Shown here in pieces: positions 1-9,300 of a DNA stretch of 51,215 nt (position 1 is its first letter; every line of letters begins with the position of its first letter). The stretch is from a virus. The notes under the pieces were generated by a model, which was given only the letters and a program-made list of their open reading frames with translations, ran no database searches and was not told the DNA's origin. The translations under genes were made by a program, and so were the position numbers. The stretch spans positions 1-51,215 of IMG/VR virus record IMGVR_UViG_3300020195_000036, one strand, 5' to 3'.

Positions 1-41
1 ACCAGGCATTCCAAGTGCCGCTTAGGCAGAGTTACCGCTAA
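1..41 (+). CDS. 3' end of an upstream gene (partial)
   Basis: Frame 3 is open from the window edge to a TAA at 39-41 and reads ...AFQVPLRQSYR. The TAA overlaps the ATG of the next gene (TAATG), the same junction type used at 4260, 5615, 11776, 19042, 21022 and 44401. The hydrophobic/basic ending would suit a fibre or baseplate protein, but only 12 residues are visible and no function can be assigned. Frame 2 also ends here (TAG at 23-25), so the choice rests on the junction type. Confidence 0.4.
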   Translation, partial: QAFQVPLRQSYR

Positions 42-2647
42 TGACAGGGTTCAGACTCGGCCGCGCGATCCCCATTCAGACCGGGGGGTACAAGCCGGTT
101 TACTCGGACGCTCAGTCCGCCTATACCGAAACCGGCGCAGGCGTCTCCGCGTACGTTGGATCAGGCGCCAAGCTACGCGAGAAAATCAAAACAGGCTCTG
201 GGGTTGCCGCTCTTGTTGCGAGCGGTGCCGATATCCTTGCGGCGTCAAGAGCCGGCTCTGGTATCTCCGCTCATGTTGGTAGCGGCGCGAAACTCGTAGA
301 GAAGTCGAAGGCTGGTCTTGCGGCTGTTGTCATGGCGGCCGGAGGCGACGGCGCTGTTACCTATACCGAAACCGGCGCAGGCATTTCTGCGTACGTTGGA
401 TCAGGCGCCAAGCTACGCGAGAAAATCAAAACAGGCTCTGGGGTTGCCTCATTTATTGGAAGCGGCGCTGATGTGTTCACGGCATCAAGGACGGGCTCTG
501 GAGTAACTGTCCTCGTTGGTTCGGGAGCTAAAGAGCGAACCGTAACTAAGACCGGCGCTGGCGTCTCCGCGTACGTTGGTTCGGGGGCCAAGCTCAGAGA
601 GAAGTCGAAGGCTGGCTCTGGCATCTTTGCTTACGTAGGAAGTGGCGACGCTGCGGTTACCTACACCGAGACAGGCATGAGCGTTGCTGTCCTGGTCGGC
701 TCTGGCGCCATGCTTCGAGAGAAGTCAAAGACCGGATCAGGCATTGCCGCGTTAGTCGCCAGTGGCGCGAAGCTCCGAGAGAAGACTAAGGCTGGCTCTG
801 GCGTTACTGCCCTTGTAGGTTCAGGCGTTGACGTTTACGAAGCCGTCCGCGTCGGCTCGGGTATCTCTGCTCTTGTAGGCAGTGGTGCCAAGATCAACGA
901 GAAAGCTAAGACGGGAAGAGGCATTGCTGTCCTCACCGCGTCGGGCCTCAAGACTCGTGACTCTGTACATACTGGCACGGGCATTGCTGCGCTTGCCGCC
1001 TCCGGTTCAGATATCGCAGAATCAATACGGACCGGAGCCGGTATTCTTTCAAGCATCGCCATGGGTTCGGCTTCGGTCGGCGGTGACATTGTTCGTGCCG
1101 GTATCGCGTCAAGCAGTCACGTTGGTAGCGGCGCTAAGATACACGAAGTCCCGAAGAGTGGCGCTGGAGCCTCTGCGTATGTAGGTGCGGGCGCGAAGGC
1201 TCGTGATGCCGTCCGCGCTGGTGCTGGTGTCTCTGCTCTTGTGGCCGCGGGTGCCAAACTCCACGAGATCGCTGATACTGGCCAAGGTACAGCAGGACTT
1301 GTCGGCTCCGGAGTCAAGTCTCGTGAGCCCACTAAGGCTGGCTCTGGTGTCCTTACACATATCGGTAACGGTGCAGACGAGCTTACGGCAACAAAGGTCG
1401 GCGCCGCAATCAGTGGTCACAGCGGTTCCGGAACATATGTTGTAGATCAGGTCAAGTCTGGCTCGGGTATCTCTGCTCTCATCGGCGGCGGCAGCAAGGA
1501 CGTTACCAAGGCACCAAAGGATGGCTCTGGTATAACGCAACTAGTTGGTAGCGGTGCTGCCGCAGTCGTTTACACTGAGACCGGCTCTGGTGTTTCCGCA
1601 TACCGAGGCTCTGGAACTTATGCACTTGACATCATTAAGACCGGCATAGCCACCTCTGCTCACCAAAGTAGTGGTGTCGATACAGTTGAAAGCAGTAGGA
1701 CTGGCGCCGGTATCTCTAGTGCCATTGGTTCTGGAATCAAGACTCGCAACGTTGTGCGAACCGGTGCTGGTATCCAGAACCTGACGGCTAGCGCAGCACG
1801 ATCCGTCGCCACCACCCGCACCGGTACAGGCATCTTGGCTCATGTCGCCAATGGCCTTGCACAAGCCCAGAGTACCACTAAGACCGGAGCCGGCCGTGCA
1901 ATCATGGTCGGAAGCGGTGCCGAGACCAGAGATATTGTACCGAAGGACGGTTCGGCTACTGCCGCGCTTAGTGGTTCTGGTATTGACGTCGTTGAATACA
2001 CACGTAGAAGTTCCGGCGTTGCCACGCTCACTGCATCAGGCGCAGATCAACTAACTGCGTCTCGTAGCGGTACAGGTATCGAGGAAGGAGTAGCGCTTGG
2101 CGCTGATGTGGTCGTCGCCTCACGAACAGGTAGCGGCATTGCTAACACAGTCGCCAGTGGCAGTAAGACGGTCGAGAAGGTAAAGACTGGCCAGGGTACG
2201 GCTACGCTCGTTGGCTCAGGTCCGAATGAAGGGCTGAGGCTAAGTACTGGCTCTGCCGTAACGAACTTGACAGCTAGCGGTGCGAAGATTCGCGATTCTG
2301 TACACTCTGGTACGGGTATCGCGGGTATGGAGAGTGCTGGGGTCAAGGCGCGGTCCATTGCCAAGGTGGGTGGAGCCACGACGGTCTTTACTGTCCAGAG
2401 CATGAAGGCGCGTGAGGTTTACCGTTCTGGTCTCGGCAAGATGGATGTGGTTGGTTCTGGATTCTACCGACGCGATTTAACCAAAATTGGTACTGGAATC
2501 CTCGGGACGACGGGCGTTGCCTCAACAGTTGTCGAGTATAACCGAACGGGTACAGGTACTCAAGGTGGAACTCTTCGATCAGAGCGTAAGATATTCATAA
2601 TCAAGGGTCATGCTCGTGTCCATGTGGGCAATGGCATACTTGTCTAA
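41..2647 (+). CDS. giant 20-residue-repeat fibre/adhesin-like protein
   Basis: 868 residues, almost wholly built of about 40 tandem units of 20 residues. A typical unit is TGSGVAALVGSGAKLREKSK: invariant Gly pairs, a short hydrophobic strand (V-x-x-V/L), a GSGA turn and a charged stretch. Longer boundary units containing (A)VxYTETG occur near 121, 361, 661 and 1570 and divide the array into blocks. Periodic Gly/Thr and small hydrophobics suggest a beta-solenoid or trimeric beta-fibre shaft; this is inference. There is no signal peptide, membrane segment or catalytic motif. The first 25 residues and the last 30 depart from the repeat and may be caps. The ATG overlaps the preceding stop, with only a weak AGGCAG upstream. 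It heads a fibre block. Related units occur in the proteins at 19042 and 37840. No named family is recognised. Confidence 0.85.
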   Translation: MTGFRLGRAIPIQTGGYKPVYSDAQSAYTETGAGVSAYVGSGAKLREKIKTGSGVAALVASGADILAASRAGSGISAHVGSGAKLVEKSKAGLAAVVMAAGGDGAVTYTETGAGISAYVGSGAKLREKIKTGSGVASFIGSGADVFTASRTGSGVTVLVGSGAKERTVTKTGAGVSAYVGSGAKLREKSKAGSGIFAYVGSGDAAVTYTETGMSVAVLVGSGAMLREKSKTGSGIAALVASGAKLREKTKAGSGVTALVGSGVDVYEAVRVGSGISALVGSGAKINEKAKTGRGIAVLTASGLKTRDSVHTGTGIAALAASGSDIAESIRTGAGILSSIAMGSASVGGDIVRAGIASSSHVGSGAKIHEVPKSGAGASAYVGAGAKARDAVRAGAGVSALVAAGAKLHEIADTGQGTAGLVGSGVKSREPTKAGSGVLTHIGNGADELTATKVGAAISGHSGSGTYVVDQVKSGSGISALIGGGSKDVTKAPKDGSGITQLVGSGAAAVVYTETGSGVSAYRGSGTYALDIIKTGIATSAHQSSGVDTVESSRTGAGISSAIGSGIKTRNVVRTGAGIQNLTASAARSVATTRTGTGILAHVANGLAQAQSTTKTGAGRAIMVGSGAETRDIVPKDGSATAALSGSGIDVVEYTRRSSGVATLTASGADQLTASRSGTGIEEGVALGADVVVASRTGSGIANTVASGSKTVEKVKTGQGTATLVGSGPNEGLRLSTGSAVTNLTASGAKIRDSVHSGTGIAGMESAGVKARSIAKVGGATTVFTVQSMKAREVYRSGLGKMDVVGSGFYRRDLTKIGTGILGTTGVASTVVEYNRTGTGTQGGTLRSERKIFIIKGHARVHVGNGILV
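121..2580 (+). repeat. tandem 60-bp (20-codon) coding repeat array
   Basis: The coding sequence repeats every 60 bp for about 2.4 kb, with codon-multiple insertions that shift the phase by a few residues (for example between 1080 and 1140, and near 1560). Positions 121-208 and 361-448 are nearly identical (3 differences in 88), whereas most other units share only the protein pattern. This implies old repeat growth with at least one recent duplication or gene conversion. Confidence 0.85.
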
Positions 2648-2691
2648 TCGAACGACGTAGTAATGAATGAACACAGAACTGAAGGATTTAC

Positions 2692-3051
2692 ATGAACACA
2701 CGACGAACTAAAACCATCTGGAATAATGTTACCAGCGGCGCAGCGGGAGCCTCCTCCGCAGTAGCTCTAGGCGGCGCTACCAATGCGACCTTGTTCGTAG
2801 AGGTCAGCGGAGCCACAGATATTAGCATTGAGGTCTCTCCGGGGACTGCGGGGGCAGGCATTAATGACTTTGACGCATCCATGAAGTGGTATCCCCTCTT
2901 CGAGGATGACCTGAGTGCTGCTCAGAAGCTCACCTTTGCTGGCGCCGGCAAGGCGGCTATTGACATTTCACCCGTCGCCTCAGAGTACATTCGCTTCGTT
3001 AGCTCGAACAACGTGACCGTTTCCGCGTTCGTAGACTACATTCAGGCGTAA
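2692..3051 (+). CDS. small beta-rich virion protein, unknown function
   Basis: 119 residues, preceded by a good GAAGGA six bases before the ATG. The sequence starts NTRRTKTIWNNVTSGAAGAS and is rich in Ala, Gly, Ser, Val and Thr. Segments such as ATLFVEVSGATDISIEV and YIRFVSSNNVTVSAFVDYI look like alternating beta strands. There are no cysteines, signal peptide or membrane segment. Its place between two fibre-like genes suggests a small fibre-associated, tail-tip or decoration protein. I do not recognise a family, and the role is inferred from context only. Confidence 0.75.
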   Translation: MNTRRTKTIWNNVTSGAAGASSAVALGGATNATLFVEVSGATDISIEVSPGTAGAGINDFDASMKWYPLFEDDLSAAQKLTFAGAGKAAIDISPVASEYIRFVSSNNVTVSAFVDYIQA

Positions 3052-3054
3052 CGC

Positions 3055-4260
3055 ATGGCGTCCTTCCCTACGAGTACCGTTACCAAGCCTGCCGGCATCG
3101 CCGTCAGCAACAACGTGGTCGTTGGCCATGTTGATTTCGCATGGGATGAAATCATTGCCGTTGAAGGAGTGCTTCGCGGCTCTAGCACGCTCGCCGGAGC
3201 AGGAGTCAACCTGAATCTCAAGTCGGGTGCAACCGGAGCCACGCCGCTAGCACTCCAAGGATTCGCAGATCAGACCGCAGACATACTGACTGTAGGCACC
3301 AGCGCCTCGTCCAACGACTTGCTTCGTGTGACCGCGGCAGGCAAGCTGCACTTGCCTGGAACTGTGAACACCACAGGCGTCATGTTGGGAACCTCGACAG
3401 TTACGAATATATGGTCAACGGGAACTAACGTTCTTGCCCGGCCTGGCGCTGATGCTACGGGCGCAGTCAAGGTTAGAAACACGGACGATACCTCTACCGC
3501 TGTCTCTGTGGATACCACCAACCTTAGAGTGGGTATCGGTGACGACACAGCGCCTGCTGCTGCTCTGCATCTGAGTGCGGCCACTGCTGTGACTACGGCG
3601 GCATTCGGTATTCGATTTGGCAACGACGCAACTAACCTGTACCGTTCAGCGGCTACCATACTAAAGACTGATGGCTCGTTAGATATTGCTGGCAATGTTC
3701 TCCTCAACGGAGATTTTTCAGTCAGTCGTACAGCCGCCAACATTGCCACCATCGCTACGGGCGACACGCTACGGGCAGGAGCTAGCGCTAACTTCGAGCT
3801 TTCGGGTGAGGCAGGCACCAACTCCCTATTCAAGGTCACTAAGACCGCCACCGGCAACCTTACCGATGCCTGGATGCAGACGACCATTATTGGTGCCGAG
3901 ACGAGCAGTCGATTCAAGACTGATGCGGCGGGCAAGAGCACCTGGACTGATGGCACTAACCCCGCCACGCCAGTCACGCTAGGAATCAATGGTGCTAACG
4001 TGGGACTCATTACCAACAAGGACTTGACAGTCACCGGCATCACGAACGTAACAACGCTCAGTCTAGGCGCGGCAAAGATCAAGCAGGGCGCTACCGACAA
4101 CACCTATTCTGGTTCTGATGTTACCACGCTCTATACCAAAGACCTCGTTCTTCATAGCACTGTAGCCTCTGCCACTCGTCTTGGACTCAAGCGACCTGAC
4201 GGCACCATTCGTTATCTTCGACTGGACAATGACGATCAGATAATTATCGAGGCCAGCTAA
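3055..4260 (+). CDS. tail fibre protein, beta-structured
   Basis: 401 residues, starting three bases after the previous stop and ending in a TAATG overlap with the next gene. It contains fibre-type sequence: LKLHLPGTVNTTG-like shaft segments, and at about residues 157-175 LRVGIGDDTAPAAALHLS, a version of the VGIG(T)xxPxxxLH motif common in phage fibres and in surface proteins with C-terminal chaperone-like regions. The rest is Thr/Ala/Gly-rich beta sequence with repeated GAxLxL patterns. The end (LKRPDGTIRYLRLDNDDQIIIEAS) is strand-like and could be the trimer tip. No enzymatic motif is seen. It probably forms a shaft bearing or adjoining the tail-collar proteins that follow. Confidence 0.75.
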   Translation: MASFPTSTVTKPAGIAVSNNVVVGHVDFAWDEIIAVEGVLRGSSTLAGAGVNLNLKSGATGATPLALQGFADQTADILTVGTSASSNDLLRVTAAGKLHLPGTVNTTGVMLGTSTVTNIWSTGTNVLARPGADATGAVKVRNTDDTSTAVSVDTTNLRVGIGDDTAPAAALHLSAATAVTTAAFGIRFGNDATNLYRSAATILKTDGSLDIAGNVLLNGDFSVSRTAANIATIATGDTLRAGASANFELSGEAGTNSLFKVTKTATGNLTDAWMQTTIIGAETSSRFKTDAAGKSTWTDGTNPATPVTLGINGANVGLITNKDLTVTGITNVTTLSLGAAKIKQGATDNTYSGSDVTTLYTKDLVLHSTVASATRLGLKRPDGTIRYLRLDNDDQIIIEAS

Positions 4261-4943
4261 TGTCGGGAGGCATCAGCACTGCGCTCATCGGTGAGATCAG
4301 AATGTTTGCTGGTGTTGTAGACGTATCGGTAACCAGCGAACTTGAAATCAAAAGCGGCTGGCTTTATTGCAACGGAGCGTTCGTAAGTCAATCGACCCAC
4401 TCAGACCTTTTCGCTTATGCTGGGCACCTATTCAATGCTAGTGTTGATCCAGGCAATGGATCATTCAAGTTGCCAGACTTTCGTGGTCGCACACCAATTG
4501 GGCTATCTAATGCAGGGACCTTCGTGACGCGCGGTGCGGTTGGCGGAACGACTAGCCATTCTCTCTCGGTGACGGAATCCCCTCCACACATGCACGGAGC
4601 AACACTCGCACCGGCCGGAGACCACAGCCACACTGGTAGCACTAGTAATGAGTCATCGCCCTACCACACTCACTTCCAGCAGTATTATTACGGCACTATG
4701 CGGACCGGTGGCGCGAACAATACCTTTAGTTTCTGGTCAGCGGACATAGACGGACTGGCTCCATTCACTCAACCTCTGTCGGGTCGATCCACCTCCCACA
4801 TTCATGAAGCGGCAACAACAACTTCATCGGCCACACATGCTCATGCGCTGTCCTATGGATCAATGGGGTCCGGCTCGAACAATGGGGAGCCACACAACAA
4901 CGTATCACCATATACTCTTATGCATTTCATGGTGAAAACGTGA
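4260..4943 (+). CDS. phage tail-collar domain protein (copy 1)
   Basis: 227 residues. Residues 10-80 match the phage tail-collar domain: GEIRMFAG, GWLYCNGA, then FKLPDFRGRTPIG. The middle carries many HxH pairs (PPHMHG, GDHSHTG, SPYHTH, SHIHEA, THAHAL). The end HNNVSPYTLMHFMVKT is the usual closing strand. In T4-type fibre needles, HxH repeats bind metal ions along a trimer axis; the same is inferred here. It is the first of three tandem paralogues (next at 4956 and 5615), followed by a larger fourth at 9542. Likely a receptor-binding tip of a short fibre. Confidence 0.9.
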   Translation: MSGGISTALIGEIRMFAGVVDVSVTSELEIKSGWLYCNGAFVSQSTHSDLFAYAGHLFNASVDPGNGSFKLPDFRGRTPIGLSNAGTFVTRGAVGGTTSHSLSVTESPPHMHGATLAPAGDHSHTGSTSNESSPYHTHFQQYYYGTMRTGGANNTFSFWSADIDGLAPFTQPLSGRSTSHIHEAATTTSSATHAHALSYGSMGSGSNNGEPHNNVSPYTLMHFMVKT

Positions 4944-4955
4944 GAGGCGATTAGA

Positions 4956-5615
4956 ATGGGTCTTGGAATCCAAAGCGCAATAGCGGGTGAAGTGAGAGCT
5001 TGGGCTGGTAAATGGTCTGGAGTTGCAGAGCCGATCCCAGGCTGGCTAGTTTGTAACGGCGCCGCTTACTCAACAGCGGCTCGACCCGAACTACAAAAGC
5101 TCTATGATGAGATTGGCTTGCTGTATGGCGGCACCGGCGCCACCAGTTTCAATCTTCCTGATCTGACTGGCCGTAACCCTTATGGCGGCGACACGACTGG
5201 ATCGTACGCTAATACTACTATACCTCGTTCGTCCTCACTCACGACGGCAACACACGCTGGAATCCAGGCAGACTTCCCATCACACAGGCATACAGGTAGT
5301 ATGCCATCATATGTATGGCCACAGCACTTGTTTATTACGGCCGCTGAAACCACAGACCACAATCACCAATGGGCTATGGAAGTGGTCACGGTTGCCTCTG
5401 GGTTCGATAACCCAAAGTATTACATTATTACGGCTGGCGGCAGTCCTGTTAATGTTAATACCACCACCGATAGCGTCAACCACACTCATAGTATAACTTT
5501 CAGTAGCTATAGCGGCTCTCACTCTCACACCTCAACCGTACCTAACGTCGGTTCTGCTACCGCCCATGAGAACATGCCACCGTTTGCTCGGGTTCTATTT
5601 CTGATTCGATATTAA
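4956..5615 (+). CDS. phage tail-collar domain protein (copy 2)
   Basis: 219 residues, with AGAGG eight bases before the ATG. It has the tail-collar pattern: GEVRAWAG, GWLVCNGAAYS, GATSFNLPDLTGRNPYGG. His-rich segments follow (FPSHRHTG, TTDHNHQW, SVNHTHSI, GSHSHTS), and the end is ENMPPFARVLFLIRY. It shares architecture with the flanking copies but is clearly diverged, so the triplication is not recent. Probably a trimeric metal-stabilised fibre tip that differs from its neighbours in receptor specificity (inference). Confidence 0.9.
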   Translation: MGLGIQSAIAGEVRAWAGKWSGVAEPIPGWLVCNGAAYSTAARPELQKLYDEIGLLYGGTGATSFNLPDLTGRNPYGGDTTGSYANTTIPRSSSLTTATHAGIQADFPSHRHTGSMPSYVWPQHLFITAAETTDHNHQWAMEVVTVASGFDNPKYYIITAGGSPVNVNTTTDSVNHTHSITFSSYSGSHSHTSTVPNVGSATAHENMPPFARVLFLIRY

Positions 5616-6301
5616 TGGCTACAGGCGTAACATCATTCTTTGTTGGCGAAATCAAGCCACATGTCGGCAACACTGCTCCTGACGGTTGGCTGCTTTGCGA
5701 TGGCGCGACCTATGCGAGAGGCACGTCGGAAACTGATATCTATTGGGACCTCTGGCAGTCACTAAGTGGTGGTGTGGGCACATCACCATGGGGTAACGGC
5801 AATGGAACTACCACATTTAACGTCCCCAATCTGCGCGGCAAGACATTAGTAGGTGCTGCCTCTCCGGCAGAGGTCGGCACAACAGGGGGAGCAGAAAACG
5901 TCACGCTTGTCGCCGCCAACCTCCCATCACACACACATACACTTACTGTCGATAATGCGGGGTCTCACACTCACACAGGCTCTACCAACCTAGTGAGCGT
6001 CTTTCACACACATAATTGGCAGGCCGGCTACACCCTCACTGGCGAGCTAGCGAATGCGGGAGGGTATGGCGGTTTTCTCTTGGCAAACTCAACAGGCTCT
6101 TCGGGCATATTGCCCCTAACGTCTGGGTCGCAGACTTTCTTCCATACTCACACTTTTGTTACCGCCACAGAGCACGCTCATCCTCATACGATCACTGAAC
6201 TAACTACAGTAGCGTCGGGCTACTTCGCCTTACCATGGGACGGTGGAGCCCATAATAATATGCCGCCCTATCTGGTAGTCAACTTCATCGTAAAATACTG
6301 A
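5615..6301 (+). CDS. phage tail-collar domain protein (copy 3)
   Basis: 228 residues; the ATG overlaps the previous TAA. Residues 10-85 contain GEIKPHVGNTAPDGWLLCDG, TTFNVPNLRGKTLVGA, then LPSHTHTLTV, GSHTHTG, VFHTHNW, FFHTHTF and EHAHPHTI. It ends HNNMPPYLVVNFIVKY, a near-consensus closing strand. This is the most canonical of the three small collar proteins. No RBS is apparent other than coupling through the overlap. It is followed by a 91-bp gap before the next gene. Confidence 0.9.
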   Translation: MATGVTSFFVGEIKPHVGNTAPDGWLLCDGATYARGTSETDIYWDLWQSLSGGVGTSPWGNGNGTTTFNVPNLRGKTLVGAASPAEVGTTGGAENVTLVAANLPSHTHTLTVDNAGSHTHTGSTNLVSVFHTHNWQAGYTLTGELANAGGYGGFLLANSTGSSGILPLTSGSQTFFHTHTFVTATEHAHPHTITELTTVASGYFALPWDGGAHNNMPPYLVVNFIVKY

Positions 6302-6392
6302 TTATCTTTTAGTGGTGTACGCGAGTTAGAAATCGGCAACGAAAACAAATAAAGGCCGAATCACGGTCAGAGTAATATTAGAAGGGATATTT
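6302..6392. other. 91-bp intergenic gap without a clear signal
   Basis: This is one of the few longer spacers in the fibre block. It is AT-rich in the middle and ends with an AGAAGGG ribosome binding site for the next gene. I see no strong hairpin with a T-run and no convincing sigma70 -35/-10 pair, so it is noted only as a possible promoter location. Confidence 0.3.
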
Positions 6393-9300
6393 ATGAAATA
6401 CTGGCAAGGCATCACCATCAAGATAGGTTCAGAATATGGACTCGTGACTGAGTATCATCAAGATACAGAATCGTATCAATATGTGTCTGCCGAGAGACTA
6501 GGCGTCAAGACCGTCAAGGTAAAGGACATAGAGCGCGTAGATATTCCGATAGCCCGAGACGTTGCAGAGATTTTACGCGAGTCTAATTACAAGGCTGGCG
6601 CCGCCTATCTGAGCGAAGAAGGGTGGGATATCGTATCAGCGTTCCAGGAGAACGACCATCGTGACTTGAACCGCGTCGACCCTTCACCACCCACAGACTA
6701 CGGCATCCCACACGATGATCTGATCTGGGACCCTGACTCTCACACCTTTGTCCGTCGCAATGACGACGAGACGGATGATCTCCACAATCCTGGACCATGG
6801 GGACTTGACCCAGCAATGCATACCTTCCGCGCTAAGAATCCTGAGTTCACGGGAATCTATGCCCGTATTGAGGGGTCATGTGAAGACTGTGGTGGCGTCG
6901 TCTCGGACGGCATCTGTGAGTCGTGTGGAAACTATGAGCCCGAGCAAGCACAGCCCGTGCAGCCTCACAAAGACCAGACCTCAACATACCTCGATGTGGA
7001 CACTCGCTCCCCTCATGGACGAGACGATTCCTTTCCGAGCATGATTTCGAAGGCTCGCGCCAGCTTAAGTAGTATGAAGAATTTCGCGCATGTACGTGAC
7101 GAAGCGGCATGGCATGAAGCTCGCGTAGGCGCAGACCTAGAGTCTTGCCCTGAGTGTGGCGACTTCATGCACGACACCCTGGATCACAAGGAAGCACAAT
7201 GCCACGCCTGTGGTCACCGTCAAGGCATCGTCTACAATGTCTCTAAGCAGAAGGAAGCATTAGCCCTAGCTCCCTTAGCTCTAGCTCCCTTAGCTCTGCG
7301 TATCGCCCCGATGCTAGGCCAGGCGTTTATGAACATGGCTGGTGGTGGAGAAGAAGAGACCGGTAGCGATGTCGGCATTACATCGTCCACTGAAGACGCT
7401 ATCGTCCGCTCCGCGGCGGACGTTGGCATTGCGGTGGACAATAGCGGCCAGGATGTCATGCCCAACGCCGGCAGCCAAGGATTCACTGAAGATCATGGCG
7501 ATAGTCCCGAACTGCTCAAGGACACCAACGATATAGGTGGTACTGATAGCCATGACATTCTCAATGAGATTCAGCGCCTCATGCCAGAGATCGAACAGTA
7601 CGCCAACGACCCAAGCAGGAGCGCGGCGGATCATCCACAGTTAGTAGCGCTTGACAAGTGGCTTGCCGAGAACATCCCTGGTTATACGTCACAGAATCGA
7701 ACAGCGTCAACATATCACCAGGCCGCTCGCCGACCGAGGATGTGTCCGTATCACACGAACCTTATTGATTACGCTATGGCTCTGAACGACCCAGCCCTGG
7801 CGCTCAAGTCGTTGGGCGGACTCATGTACTCGGAACAGTCTTGCCAGGGCGGCTACCAACTACTCAACAAGAATGAGAATCCGATCAAGTGTAAGTACAA
7901 GCCAGAAATGATTCTGCCTGGTTTTTGGGAGAAGCGAGAAGAAGAGACAGAGCGGCGCCGTCTAGAGCGCGAGCAGCAGCAAGCCCTTGAGCCTCCGACG
8001 AACCAGGAACAGATTCAAGAAGAAGTCCAGGCTGTGCCTGTCAACGACCCACTAGAGGTCATTCAGCAGGACGAGAACAGTGTGACTATTCCGGCTGAGC
8101 AGATCAATGAAATGAAGAATGAGCCTGAAGCTCCCGCAGCCGAAGCCATCGAGCTTCCGACTGACTATGATCCTGAAGCGTATTGGGAGGCCGATGACGT
8201 ACCAGACTTTGGTCCGCCCGAACTTACTACTCCGACTGGCAGCCCGACCTTTGAGAACTTCCAAGCGCCTGAGGGTTATCAGTTAGTACCCGTAGAGCCT
8301 GAGATGGCATCAGCGGTAGACCAGTCGATGGCTGTAGCCGCATCGAAAAAATCATTCGACATGAATGTAGATCGAGCCGACGCCGGGCACGCTCCGGTAA
8401 CTTTTCGCTGTCCTAAGTGCGGCGGTGATGTTGACAACGGCGCTTCTAACTGCCCGACTTGCGGCATAACTGAGCAGGAAGCCATGCAGATTTCAGAGCA
8501 GCAGGGACGCGACCCGAACCATATGATTGTCAATTCCACCTCGCCCGAAGCCCCCGAAAACGATGAAGATTACGCGGCCGACCTGGCGAATCGAATGTCT
8601 CCTGACAGCGGATGGACAAGTCAAACAATGGTTCAGGTGCGTCAAATATTGTTGCAGCAAGGAATGAATGAGGAGCGGGTAAACAACGTTGTCAATAGTC
8701 TAATCGCTGACGCTTGGGATTATCATCCACAAAACGAATACTTTGGTGATGAGTCGACTCATCCGTCTAGGCTCGACGGTGCAACATTCGCGGGTCGCCG
8801 TTCGCCATTCAGACAAGCTTCGCCTGCTGAGATGTCAGACAGCGCCGACCTCGGTGGAACTGACGCTGAAACAGCGGGACACATCAGCCCCGTAACTCAG
8901 ACCGACAACACAGAGGAAACTACCACTCATATCACCGATGGAGATGGCGAGCCTTTGCAGGTGGGAGGGACATACGACATGCTAAACGAGGCGGTTGACC
9001 ATCTCCCCGAGACAGTTAAGGTCACTCGGATTGATCCTTACTATGTCGAGTTCGAAGTTATAAATGACGACATGGGATTCTCATTCGAGAATCGAGTACA
9101 TGCCAAGACGATTGCCAGCCAGGGAATCAAGTTCCAAAAGCACACGGACAACCCGAACGCCGAAGGGCGACCGGTAGAGCCACCGGAAATGAACGCTGAT
9201 GCACCAACTTTCAGCGACGCCACCGGAGTGACTGACCTCAGCACAGGACGATCAGCGCACCTAGCTTGGCTCGTCGAAGACGTTGCGACTGAAGTACAGA

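Noticed and set aside
1109-1864. Minus-strand open frames under the repeat gene
   Set aside because: They are by-products of the 60-bp repeats and give mirrored repeats (for example Cys/Thr/Asp-rich ones).
121-2580. CRISPR-like regular spacing
   Set aside because: The 60-bp periodicity is a protein-coding repeat with an intact frame and no constant repeat/unique spacer alternation.
3270-4103. 277-codon open frame on the minus strand
   Set aside because: It is antisense to a well-supported fibre gene and reads as a Val/Ala/Ser/Pro-rich product typical of the complement of Thr/Ala/Gly-rich coding sequence.
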